Below are positions 1 through 4,717 of a stretch of DNA of 5,174 nt, piece by piece (positions within the stretch are counted from its first letter, which is position 1; each line of letters begins with the position of its first letter). Made by a program: the position numbers and the translations under genes. The notes beneath the pieces are model-generated. The model made no database searches. It worked only from the letters and a program-made list of their open reading frames with translations, and was not told the origin of the DNA. Origin of the DNA: Candidatus Cloacimonadota bacterium (GTDB taxonomy: Bacteria; Cloacimonadota; Cloacimonadia; Cloacimonadales; Cloacimonadaceae); the NCBI GenBank assembly GCA_028703735.1, contig JAQVMI010000162.1, forward strand, positions 1 through 5,174, read 5' to 3'.

Positions 1-63
1 GCATCATATTGTAAGATGATATTATGTCACCCGCAAGGGGGTTTTCAATGTCTCATTCCTTTT

Positions 64-83
64 CCTGGGGTTCACACCCCAGG
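64..83. repeat. C-type palindrome, inverted copy
   Basis: A perfect 7-bp stem, CCTGGGG / CCCCAGG, encloses the loop TTCACA. It is the reverse complement of the C-type hairpins at 3822-3841, 4000-4019, 4067-4086 and 4134-4153, whose loop is TGTGAA. No T-run follows on either strand, so it is not a classical intrinsic terminator. It resembles REP-type extragenic palindromes. Positions 1-63 upstream of it show nothing I can name beyond a weak ACCC/GGGT palindrome near 29-42. Confidence 0.75.
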
Positions 84-95
84 CTAATATATTTC

Positions 96-108
96 GTTCC
101 TGCGGAAC
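96..108. repeat. Short REP-like hairpin GTTCC-TGC-GGAAC
   Basis: A 5-bp stem with a 3-nt loop has the same geometry as the GTCCC-NNN-GGGAC repeats that follow it (5-bp stem, 3-nt loop, preceded by TCG). It may be a diverged or compensated member of the same hairpin family: the stem bases changed but pairing was kept. Function is unknown. Confidence 0.5.
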
Positions 109-130
109 TTCGCGGAAAACTTTTTTAACA

Positions 131-226
131 TCCGGCACTACGTTGCTATCTAAAATACCGTCCCGATGGGACTCTAACGCATATCCGGCACTACGTTGCT
201 ATCTGAAATATCGTCCCGATGGGACT
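131..226. repeat. Two copies of 53-bp tandem repeat (A units)
   Basis: Two hairpins GTCCC-GAT-GGGAC (160-172 and 213-225) lie exactly 53 bp apart. The sequence between them, containing CCGGCACTACG and GCTATCT, is repeated too, so this is a tandem repeat and not a CRISPR with unique spacers. The block aligns without gaps to 4328-4423, with 4 mismatches in 96 positions by eye and the same orientation. It lies just downstream of the 3' end of the minus-strand gene at 280-1461, where no intrinsic terminator with a T-run is visible, so the hairpins could stabilise the transcript end. That role is inference. Confidence 0.85.
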
Positions 227-279
227 AACTCACCCACATTACTAAAGAGAGCAAAAAGATAGCCAAAGCGTCATCGACT

Positions 280-1461
280 TCAGCCTTGCAGAGATGCATC
301 AATCCCTTGCTTGTAAATAATACATACATCGTTTACATTTGCTGCATAATTACAGCCCAAAATTAGAGCATTGATAGCCTTCAAAGCATTATAAGAATCG
401 CAGTTTTGCAGATATTGGTGTGGATTAATCCCCATTTTTAGCATACAGGAAACGCTTTGTCCATCTACAATTGCGCCTGCAATTCCGGCAATATTGTCAT
501 TTCCATCCGTTGCATAGGCAGCGAAACTCACGTTTTCCATTCCCGAAATCCGAATTGCCACTTCCAGAGCTAAATGTGTGCAGCGTCCTCCAATGCCCTT
601 ACCGGTAACCTGTACAGGTGCTTCACCACCCCAAATGTGAACACCCGTATCGGGATTATTTTGCACAAAATCTGCCAAATATTCTGCTACAGCACATGTG
701 TTTTTTGCCAAAAAGGTATCGTGTACTGTTACCGGCTCCATTACCCTTTGTGCCAGGATTTTACAGAATGAATTGTTATCGCCAATGATCCGATACAGAT
801 AGTGTTTATTAGCAGCCTTATCCATAAACTCGTACTTGTCTTTACCAATGCATGCAAAGCTGTTATTAAAAAAGGCTCCGGAGGCAATTACCTGCGGATC
901 ATTATCTTCCACATCCGATAAAGCATAGCAGAAAACCCGGTTGCAAGGTATGCGTGAAAGTGCTTTACCACCCTTAAGCTGTGAAAACCGGCTGCGAATC
1001 CGGTTCATCTCTGCGATAGATTTTCCGCTAAAGAGTAATTCCCGGTTCATTGCTATCACCTCCGAGAGTGTTATGCCTTCTTCTAAAAGTTCGAACAAAG
1101 CACTACCTCCCCCGGAAAGCAGGATTATCAGTGTATCATCAATAGCCAGGGATTGCAGCCAATCCATAATTTTGCGGCTATAAAGCAGTGAGTTTTCATC
1201 GGGAAGGGGGTGCCCTGCTTCATAGCAAATTACATTTGGTATTGGCGGAAGTGCAGCCGAATACTTGGTAAGCAGATATCCTTCGTAAGCTATGTTTGCA
1301 GCCGAAAATGCAGCAGTAGCGGCTTGGGACATTATAGGGGCACTCTTTCCGATAGCCAGTAGTTTTATGCTATTTTTATCAATATCTGCTATCAGCTTTT
1401 GGCGCAATAGCTTAAAACTGCTGAATTCCCTCAGGGCAGCTTCTATGGCTTTTGTGATCAT
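280..1461 (-). CDS. Divergent glycerate 2-kinase family protein (GckA/TtuD, DUF4147 + MOFRL)
   Basis: Probable glycerate 2-kinase, which phosphorylates D-glycerate with ATP to give 2-phosphoglycerate in the cytoplasm (serine and hydroxypyruvate metabolism). The 393 residues are slightly short for the family (usually about 410-450). Family landmarks in order are AIGKSA at 36-41, GHPLPDE at 83-89, the glycine-rich LLSGGGSAL at 114-122, an IRSRFSQLKGGKA segment at 155-167 (family VRkhLSriKGG), SDV at 182-184 and ASG at 193-195. In the C-terminal MOFRL part are GGE at 278-280, GKGIGGR at 287-293, ATDGND at 317-322, GAIVDG at 329-334 and NVND at 375-378. Several usually fixed positions differ: GGRCTH for GGRNQE, SGAF for SGPT, and GCNYAANVND for TGPTGTNVND. 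Substrate or activity may therefore have shifted. The ATG is fixed by an in-frame TAA directly upstream. No Shine-Dalgarno is visible, and it starts 22 bp after the lipoprotein gene, so translation may be coupled. Confidence 0.85.
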   Translation of the reverse strand: MITKAIEAALREFSSFKLLRQKLIADIDKNSIKLLAIGKSAPIMSQAATAAFSAANIAYEGYLLTKYSAALPPIPNVICYEAGHPLPDENSLLYSRKIMDWLQSLAIDDTLIILLSGGGSALFELLEEGITLSEVIAMNRELLFSGKSIAEMNRIRSRFSQLKGGKALSRIPCNRVFCYALSDVEDNDPQVIASGAFFNNSFACIGKDKYEFMDKAANKHYLYRIIGDNNSFCKILAQRVMEPVTVHDTFLAKNTCAVAEYLADFVQNNPDTGVHIWGGEAPVQVTGKGIGGRCTHLALEVAIRISGMENVSFAAYATDGNDNIAGIAGAIVDGQSVSCMLKMGINPHQYLQNCDSYNALKAINALILGCNYAANVNDVCIIYKQGIDASLQG

Positions 1462-1483
1462 TTAGGGCTGTGCCGGAAAAGAA

Positions 1484-2560
1484 TCAATCGCTTGCGGCTG
1501 CTTTCATGATGCCGGTGTTTTGAACTCCCAAGATGAAATAGGGATTATTGGAATCAAAGCGTTTCATCATTACCCAATATGGCTTGTCCAGAATCATGCT
1601 TTTGGGTTTATAGGTATCGTTTGGTCCCGCAGAGGTAACCATTCCGATAATAGCTTCATTTTCCACACGGGCACCTTTTTCATCCATATCGAACTTTATA
1701 ATCTCCTGCATCACGCTAATCACATAGCCTGCAAGTTTCTTGTTTTTAAGCTTTTTACCTATCATCTCACTATAAGCACGGTTGTTGTCCAGATGCAATT
1801 TTGGAGCAGAAAAACGGTCTTTTCTGTTCATTGGCTGTCCCAAAGAGTATTCTTTTTGGGTTTGCAGCGGTGCTTTGCTGCGAAGCTCTTTCACTATTTC
1901 CTCCGGATTATCCATAGGATAGCCTTTAGCAAGGAAAATCTGATCGGAATCGTCCTGCAACTTTATGCCAATTAAGAACTTGTCTTCGTTTTGATAGTCC
2001 AGAATATAGATGTTGTTTGCGGATTCGCCATAAGCGGCAAAACCTTCCACAGGCGTATCGTTAAAGTCCATCTTTCTGGGGCTGAAAACCTTTTGATATG
2101 TAATTTCTTTCAGGAAATAGGCATAGGAGATTATGTCATTTGCTCCCAGCTTTAGCTTCAGTTCCGGAATGGACTTCTTAGGGAATTTCTGGCTGCATTC
2201 CTTATTGATGGCATCCACAGTTTGTTGTCCGTAACCACTTTTAATGTAATAGCTTGCCTCATCCATGTTTTTACGGGTGAAAACAGGATTGTTCAGTTTG
2301 TTTAAGGTGGCTAATGCCTCTGCATCATCTGTAAATAGTTCAATAGCCTCATTTGTCCAATTATCTATCAATTCGTTCCAGGCAAGATTCATGGCTCCAC
2401 CCCAAATATAATTACCCTCGAAGGTGCTTCCTGTGTAATTGAAATTGCCGGGCTCAACACTTGTATCGGTGTTACACTTCTTATTTTTGCAACAGGCAGA
2501 AACAAGTAACAATAAGGTTAATAAGCTGATCAGGACAGTGTTTAATAGAATGTTCTTCAT
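1484..2560 (-). CDS. Predicted lipoprotein with remote serpin-like C-terminal half
   Basis: Encodes 358 residues. The start at 2560 is preferred over an upstream in-frame ATG at 2632 because AGAGGA sits 4 nt before it and it begins directly with a lipoprotein signal: K2, a hydrophobic run at 4-20, lipobox V-S-A-C with C23. It is probably exported and lipid-anchored. The segment YIWGGAMNLAWNELID (51-66), followed by LNK, FTRKN and SYYIKSGYG, resembles uncharacterised secreted proteins I recall from clostridia and other anaerobes. Serpin-like features are an AYFLKEITYQKVFSP stretch (147-161), a hinge-like DEKGARVENEA (293-303), and a terminal DKPYWVMMKRFD...PYFILGVQN block (325-348). The last resembles the serpin KPFLF...P.FMG.V.NP signature. 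The hinge lacks the run of small residues seen in inhibitory serpins, so protease inhibition is doubtful. It is first in a unit with the kinase at 280-1461. No convincing promoter was found: TTGACA at 2627-2632 on the minus strand has no good -10. Lipoprotein call strong, serpin relation moderate. Confidence 0.8.
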   Translation of the reverse strand: MKNILLNTVLISLLTLLLLVSACCKNKKCNTDTSVEPGNFNYTGSTFEGNYIWGGAMNLAWNELIDNWTNEAIELFTDDAEALATLNKLNNPVFTRKNMDEASYYIKSGYGQQTVDAINKECSQKFPKKSIPELKLKLGANDIISYAYFLKEITYQKVFSPRKMDFNDTPVEGFAAYGESANNIYILDYQNEDKFLIGIKLQDDSDQIFLAKGYPMDNPEEIVKELRSKAPLQTQKEYSLGQPMNRKDRFSAPKLHLDNNRAYSEMIGKKLKNKKLAGYVISVMQEIIKFDMDEKGARVENEAIIGMVTSAGPNDTYKPKSMILDKPYWVMMKRFDSNNPYFILGVQNTGIMKAAASD

Positions 2561-2564
2561 GGAT

Positions 2565-2570
2565 TCCTCT
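2565..2570 (-). promoter_or_regulatory. Ribosome-binding site deciding the lipoprotein start
   Basis: On the minus strand AGAGGA lies 4 nt before the ATG at 2558-2560. This supports the start that begins at the signal peptide and argues against the ATG at 2632, which would place 24 unrelated residues before it. Confidence 0.65.
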
Positions 2571-2670
2571 TTCGCAATATACTGTAATTTTTTTACTATC
2601 TGCAAGGCTGTAAATTGCCCAAATCCTGTCAATGCTTTTGTGCGTTCGGGTGAAATATGGTAAATAAATG

Positions 2671-2693
2671 TTTCCAGCCCTGCAGGGTGGAAA
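2671..2693. repeat. D-like REP hairpin upstream of the lipoprotein gene
   Basis: TTTCCA pairs with TGGAAA around CCCTGCAGGG, with one bulged G, giving about 10 bp of stem. The CCAGCCCTG...AGGG...GAAACAT layout resembles the D hairpins at 4042-4054 and 4109-4121 (CCAGCCCTGGAAGGGCGA). It lies 111 bp upstream of the lipoprotein start, and no T-run follows on either strand. Confidence 0.55.
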
Positions 2694-2724
2694 CATGCCC
2701 CGTTACAGCATTAAGTACAGGTGC

Positions 2725-2820
2725 TTCTAACAGCATATATTACCACTCCTTTTACGAACCTTGCAGCATCAATAGTAACTGCAAGGTAACTGCGGGGTGC
2801 CTTGAAGCAGGCTGTTAGAA
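2725..2820. repeat. 96-bp symmetric nested hairpin, possible structured RNA or small palindromic element
   Basis: Three nested pairings share one axis. The outer one is TTCTAACAGC (2725-2734) with GCTGTTAGAA (2811-2820), 10 bp perfect. The middle one is CACTCC (2744-2749) with GGGGTG (2794-2799), including one U-G pair if read as plus-strand RNA. The inner one is ACCTTGCAG (2758-2766) with CTGCAAGGT (2779-2787), 9 bp perfect with a 12-nt loop. The two unpaired flanks between outer and inner stems are both 23 nt. I recognise no known RNA family. A decayed palindromic insertion is an equal alternative. Confidence 0.5.
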
Positions 2821-2829
2821 AAGTGTAGC

Positions 2830-2849
2830 CGGAGGATTCCGATCCTCCG
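2830..2849. repeat. REP-like hairpin CGGAGGAT-TCCG-ATCCTCCG
   Basis: A perfect 8-bp stem with a 4-nt loop ends one base before the left target duplication of the element at 2858-3056. It is followed by CAATT, not a T-run, so it is not an intrinsic terminator. It has the look of a dispersed extragenic palindrome; no other copy is in the window. Confidence 0.55.
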
Positions 2850-2900
2850 CAATTCAAGGCTCTCTTTCAAACTAAGTGGGTAGAGGTTTTTTTGCTTGTC

Positions 2901-2920
2901 ATTCCTGCGAAGGCAGGAAT
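2901..2920. repeat. Hairpin ATTCCTGC-GAAG-GCAGGAAT inside the MITE
   Basis: A perfect 8-bp stem with a 4-nt loop. With its GTC prefix (2898-2900) it forms the GTCATTCC...GGAATCC motif, a palindrome dispersed in many unrelated bacteria as I recall. GTCATTCC (2898-2905) also pairs with GGAATGAC (3018-3025), so the left and right internal hairpins can open and pair with each other. Confidence 0.75.
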
Positions 2921-3001
2921 CCAATTTAGAATTGTTACAATAATAACATGCTGTTATCCAACATATTACAGCATTTACACAATGTGGTTTGTAAAAACTG
3001 G

Positions 3002-3022
3002 ATTCCGGATCAAGTCCGGAAT
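3002..3022. repeat. Hairpin ATTCCGGA-TCAAG-TCCGGAAT inside the MITE
   Basis: A perfect 8-bp stem with a 5-nt loop, framed by TGG on the left and GAC on the right. It is the right-hand partner of the hairpin at 2901-2920. This motif (GTCATTCCGGACTTGATCCGG on the other strand) is, from memory, a widely dispersed bacterial palindrome that yields spurious HSGLDPES-type peptides when translated. Confidence 0.75.
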
Positions 3023-3143
3023 GACAAAAGTTACCCACTCGCTTTGAAAGAGAGCCCAATTCAAGCAAGTTTCGCGTAGTATTGCCATAGCCTCCTGGCA
3101 CGAAAGGATAACAATATTCTGCGCAGCCATACCCGCCAGATCC

Positions 3144-3170
3144 AAAAAAAGGCGGGAATATATCCCGCCT
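3144..3170 (-). terminator. Rho-independent terminator of the gene at 3197-3670
   Basis: On the minus strand an 8-bp stem AGGCGGGA / TCCCGCCT with a 5-nt AT loop is followed at once by TTTTTT (plus-strand A-run at 3144-3150). It begins 26 bp after the stop codon of the 157-residue protein. It separates that gene from the MITE-filled intergenic region and from the lipoprotein-kinase unit downstream. Positions 3066-3140 hold only a weak TGCCA/TGGCA palindrome (3083-3100). Confidence 0.9.
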
Positions 3171-3196
3171 CTGTTTGCTTAGCATATACCCGGTTT

Positions 3197-3670
3197 TTAC
3201 ACCTGGATGTTGTTATTCAGCGCATTGTAACCCGATACTTTTTTAAGGTAACCTGCTTCTACGCAGCCAACAACCCTTCTCAAGGTTGAATCCAGGGTAA
3301 TTATATCGGCAATAGTTACCGTTTTCAGGTCTATATGCCCCGGGTCGCTAAGGTGCCATTCCCACATGCAGCGGATGAACAGCGATTTGGAAGTGGGCAT
3401 CGGATGCAGAAGCTGCTTCACCCGTGGCACATTCTCTCTGGCATTCTTTGCAGCATAGGTTTTAAAATCTGCCAAATACAGGGGATTTGCTGCCAGATAG
3501 ATGCTGTTCAGGTTTTGGGAAATTTCACTCATGTTTTGATGCACTTCTCCCAAAGTGGGATAGGCATACTTGCGCACCAAACACAGCTGATTGCTTAGCC
3601 ACGATTGGTACACCACTTCTTTGTACTTGCCGGAGTAAGTTGATACTCCGTTTTCGAATTCTACTTTCAT
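3197..3670 (-). CDS. Hypothetical protein, 157 residues
   Basis: A real gene by its context: GGAGG (3679-3683) sits 8 nt before the ATG and a strong terminator follows the stop. I do not recognise a characterised family. The protein begins MKVEFENGVSTYSGKY, has no signal peptide or membrane segment, and looks soluble and cytoplasmic. A Tyr/Asn/Leu-rich middle (about 36-75) is followed by a basic ARENVPRVKQLL stretch (77-88). Next is a Trp-containing SLFIRCMWEWHLSDPG segment (95-110), then DLKTVTIADIITLDSTLRRVVGCVEAGYLKKVSGY (114-148). That last pattern (helix, then VEAG.L..V.GY) is reminiscent of a hypothetical family I associate with Cloacimonadota; this is memory only. It is monocistronic here. 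A weak -10-like TAATAT lies at 3715-3720 on the minus strand, without a good -35. Confidence 0.75.
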   Translation of the reverse strand: MKVEFENGVSTYSGKYKEVVYQSWLSNQLCLVRKYAYPTLGEVHQNMSEISQNLNSIYLAANPLYLADFKTYAAKNARENVPRVKQLLHPMPTSKSLFIRCMWEWHLSDPGHIDLKTVTIADIITLDSTLRRVVGCVEAGYLKKVSGYNALNNNIQV

Positions 3671-3695
3671 TTAGAATTCCTCCATTTTTCACTTA

Positions 3696-3709
3696 CCTGC
3701 ATTTGCAGG
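3696..3709. repeat. Small hairpin in the leader of the 3197-3670 gene
   Basis: CCTGC-AAAT-GCAGG on the minus strand, a 5-bp stem about 12 nt upstream of the ribosome-binding site. It could influence translation or mRNA stability, but it may be chance. Confidence 0.3.
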
Positions 3710-3797
3710 CATCTATATTACCTTGAGATCAACAAACCCAATAATGCATCAACAACACCGCAGATATTTCTTGAACCGGGTAAAAACCTGTTTTAAA

Positions 3798-3841
3798 GTC
3801 CATCAGGACGGCATATTATAGCCTGGGGTGTGAACCCCAGG
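3798..3841. repeat. REP pair: degenerate B hairpin plus C hairpin (C1)
   Basis: GTCC-ATCA-GGAC (3798-3809), followed by GGCAT as in B units, is a shortened or diverged B hairpin. Then comes C1, CCTGGGG / CCCCAGG with loop TGTGAA (3822-3841). It opens the main repeat array, which fills most of the intergenic region 3671-4737. Confidence 0.65.
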
Positions 3842-3851
3842 AAGGAAAACA

Positions 3852-3989
3852 CACCACCAGAGTCCCATAGGGACGGCATTTCAGATAGCACCACAAACCC
3901 CAAAACGCACCACCAGAGTCCCATAGGGACGGCATTTCAGATAGCAACACGAACCCCTAAAACGCACCACCAGAGTCCCGTAGGGACGG
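3852..3989. repeat. Three B-type hairpin repeats in tandem
   Basis: The hairpins are GTCCC-ATA-GGGAC (3862-3874), the same at 3918-3930, and GTCCC-GTA-GGGAC (3975-3987), at spacings of 56 and 57 bp. Each is preceded by CACCACCAGA and followed by GGCAT; the first two continue TTCAGATAGC. The intervening stretches (ACAAACCCC..AAAACG) are similar to each other, so this is a tandem repeat and not a CRISPR. The loop changes from ATA to GTA while the stem is unchanged. The core is the reverse complement of the A units. The third copy loses the AGATAGC tail and runs into ATACAATAG plus a C hairpin. Confidence 0.85.
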
Positions 3990-3999
3990 CATACAATAG

Positions 4000-4174
4000 C
4001 CTGGGGTGTGAACCCCAGGTAAGGAGCATGTCTACATACCAGCCCTGGAAGGGCGAAATACTATAGCCTGGGGTGTGAACCCCAGGTAAGGAGCATGTCT
4101 ACATACCAGCCCTGGAAGGGCGACATACTATAGCCTGGGGTGTGAACCCCAGGTAAAGAACATGCCTACATACC
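4000..4174. repeat. 67-bp tandem repeat of C + D hairpins, 2.6 copies
   Basis: Copy one is 4000-4066, copy two 4067-4133 (one mismatch, A/C at 4057 versus 4124), and a partial third copy runs from 4134 to about 4174 with three substitutions. Each full unit has a C hairpin (CCTGGGG / CCCCAGG, loop TGTGAA), a linker with GGAGCATGTCTACATACCAG, and a D hairpin GCCCT-GGA-AGGGC (4042-4054 and 4109-4121). In the third copy the D hairpin is replaced by a B hairpin exactly at CCAG, which both families share. Confidence 0.85.
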
Positions 4175-4260
4175 AGAGTCCCGTAGGGACGGCATTTCAG
4201 ATAGCAAAACAATCCTAAAACACGCCACCAGAGTCCCGTAGGGACGGCATTTCAGATAGC
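4172..4260. repeat. Two further B-type hairpin repeats
   Basis: GTCCC-GTA-GGGAC at 4178-4190 and 4233-4245, 55 bp apart, each followed by GGCATTTCAGATAGC. They have the same orientation as the B units at 3852-3989. They end about 30 bp before the orientation switches to A units. Confidence 0.85.
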
Positions 4261-4289
4261 ACTAACATTCATAAAACATAATGATAAAC

Positions 4290-4476
4290 GTATCTAAAAT
4301 ATCGTCCCGATGGGACTCTAATGGATATCCGGCACTACGTTGCTATCTAAAATATCGTCCCGATGGGACTCTAACGCATATCCGGCACCACATTGCTATC
4401 TAAAATATCGTCCCGATGGGACTCTAACGCATATCCGGCACCACGATTCTATCTAAAATATCGTCCCGATGGGACT
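4290..4476. repeat. Four A-type hairpin repeats, exact 53-bp period, inverted relative to B
   Basis: GTCCC-GAT-GGGAC at 4304-4316, 4357-4369, 4410-4422 and 4463-4475, each spacing exactly 53 bp. Each is preceded by TATCTAAAATATC, the complement of the GATATTTTAGATA-type tail of B units, so A is the B core on the other strand. The inter-hairpin sequence is conserved and not spacer-like. The first copy is truncated on its left and the last on its right (it stops after GGGACT). Positions 4328-4423 are a near copy of 131-226. Confidence 0.85.
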
Positions 4477-4640
4477 TATAACCGATAAAAAAACACCTGT
4501 ATATAATGCCTGCCAAAACACACATATATCCAAATCCACAAATCCATACCGTATATGCACATACACACCTGTAGCCAATTACCGCCATAACACCACAAAC
4601 CCGGCAACATACTGCAAATGGACATCTAACCAAAAAGATT
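4477..4640. other. Gene-free stretch with strong C-over-G bias
   Basis: By hand count about 48 C and 15 G in 4481-4640 on the plus strand. No hairpin, ribosome-binding site or convincing gene was found. Overlapping ORFs of 66-78 codons on both strands here start inside or overlap the repeats and have unusual Cys/Thr/Tyr content, so they are not called. CACCACAAACCC (4591-4602) is identical to 3889-3900 in the B linker, so part of this may be decayed repeat linker. Confidence 0.5.
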
Positions 4641-4644
4641 TCAT

Positions 4645-4672
4645 TTGCTTTTTTCCCCAACTGCGTTAAATT
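4645..4672 (+). promoter_or_regulatory. Weak candidate promoter for the right-edge gene
   Basis: TTGCTT (4645-4650), 16 bp, TAAATT (4667-4672) is a partial sigma-70-type match (about 3/6 and 4/6). The position, 40-60 bp upstream of the ribosome-binding site at 4706-4710, is reasonable, but the match is poor. Confidence 0.25.
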
Positions 4673-4705
4673 ATGTATAGGCTGGAGTGTACTGGAGCCA
4701 AAAAA

Positions 4706-4710
4706 GGAGG
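4706..4710 (+). promoter_or_regulatory. Strong Shine-Dalgarno GGAGG serving the ATG at 4718
   Basis: AAAGGAGG with a 7-nt spacer before ATG at 4718-4720 is the best ribosome-binding site in the window. It leads into a 24-codon frame, while the long gene begins 20 nt later in a different frame with only AGGA (4726-4729) 8 nt before its ATG at 4738. Confidence 0.7.
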
Positions 4711-4717
4711 AAATAAT

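Larger units (their letters stand above)
2858..3056. mobile_element. MITE-like element, 199 bp, with TIRs and 8-bp target duplication
   Basis: The ends are perfect 14-bp inverted repeats, GGCTCTCTTTCAAA (2858-2871) and its complement at 3043-3056. After a 3-bp mismatch the pairing continues for AGTGGGTA (2875-2882 with 3032-3039). The same 8 bases, CAATTCAA, flank both sides (2850-2857 and 3057-3064), as expected of a target-site duplication. The inside has no plausible gene and carries two strong hairpins plus a central ATAACA-TGC-TGTTAT palindrome (2943-2957), so the element can fold almost end to end. TIR bases beginning GGCTCT and an 8-bp duplication fit transposases of the IS6 (TIR near GGCnCTGTTGCAAA) or ISL3 families, from memory. 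No transposase is in the window, so it would have been mobilised in trans. Confidence 0.75.

Noticed and set aside
1520..1975. Plus-strand open frame of 151 codons
   Set aside because: Entirely antisense to the lipoprotein gene, with composition typical of a shadow frame and no ribosome-binding site that I can see.
2576..2632. Promoter for the lipoprotein gene (TTGACA at 2627-2632, TATATT at 2576-2581, minus strand)
   Set aside because: TTGACA has no -10 at proper spacing, and TATATT would put the transcript start on top of the ribosome-binding site.
2481..2696. Alternative small frames around the lipoprotein start (2481-2696 minus, 2439-2663 plus)
   Set aside because: They overlap the well-supported signal-peptide region in other frames and cross the D-like hairpin.
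2799..2860. Inverted repeat GCCTTGAA / TTCAAGGC
   Set aside because: The right arm straddles the MITE boundary (target duplication plus TIR), so the pairing is most likely coincidental.
3131..3169. CCCGCC / GGCGGG / CCCGCC as a terminator-antiterminator switch
   Set aside because: On the transcribed minus strand the competing arm is made only after the terminator and its T-run, so it could not control termination.
2769..3185. Minus-strand open frame of 138 codons
   Set aside because: It spans the MITE, its palindromes and the terminator. Its peptide contains the HSGLDPES and SCLRRNDK stretches that arise from translating dispersed palindromes, so it is not a gene.
3830..4066. Plus-strand open frame of 78 codons with repeated HHQSP.GTA peptides
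   Set aside because: The peptide repeats simply mirror the B hairpin units. It starts within a C hairpin and has no independent coding evidence.
4290..4476. CRISPR-like regular spacing of short palindromes
   Set aside because: The sequence between hairpins is nearly identical from unit to unit, so there are no unique spacers. The same unit recurs at 131-226, and no cas gene is visible.
4424..4669. Overlapping open frames of 78 (minus) and 66 (plus) codons
   Set aside because: Both overlap A repeats and the C-rich stretch, have odd Cys/Thr composition, and lack ribosome-binding sites.
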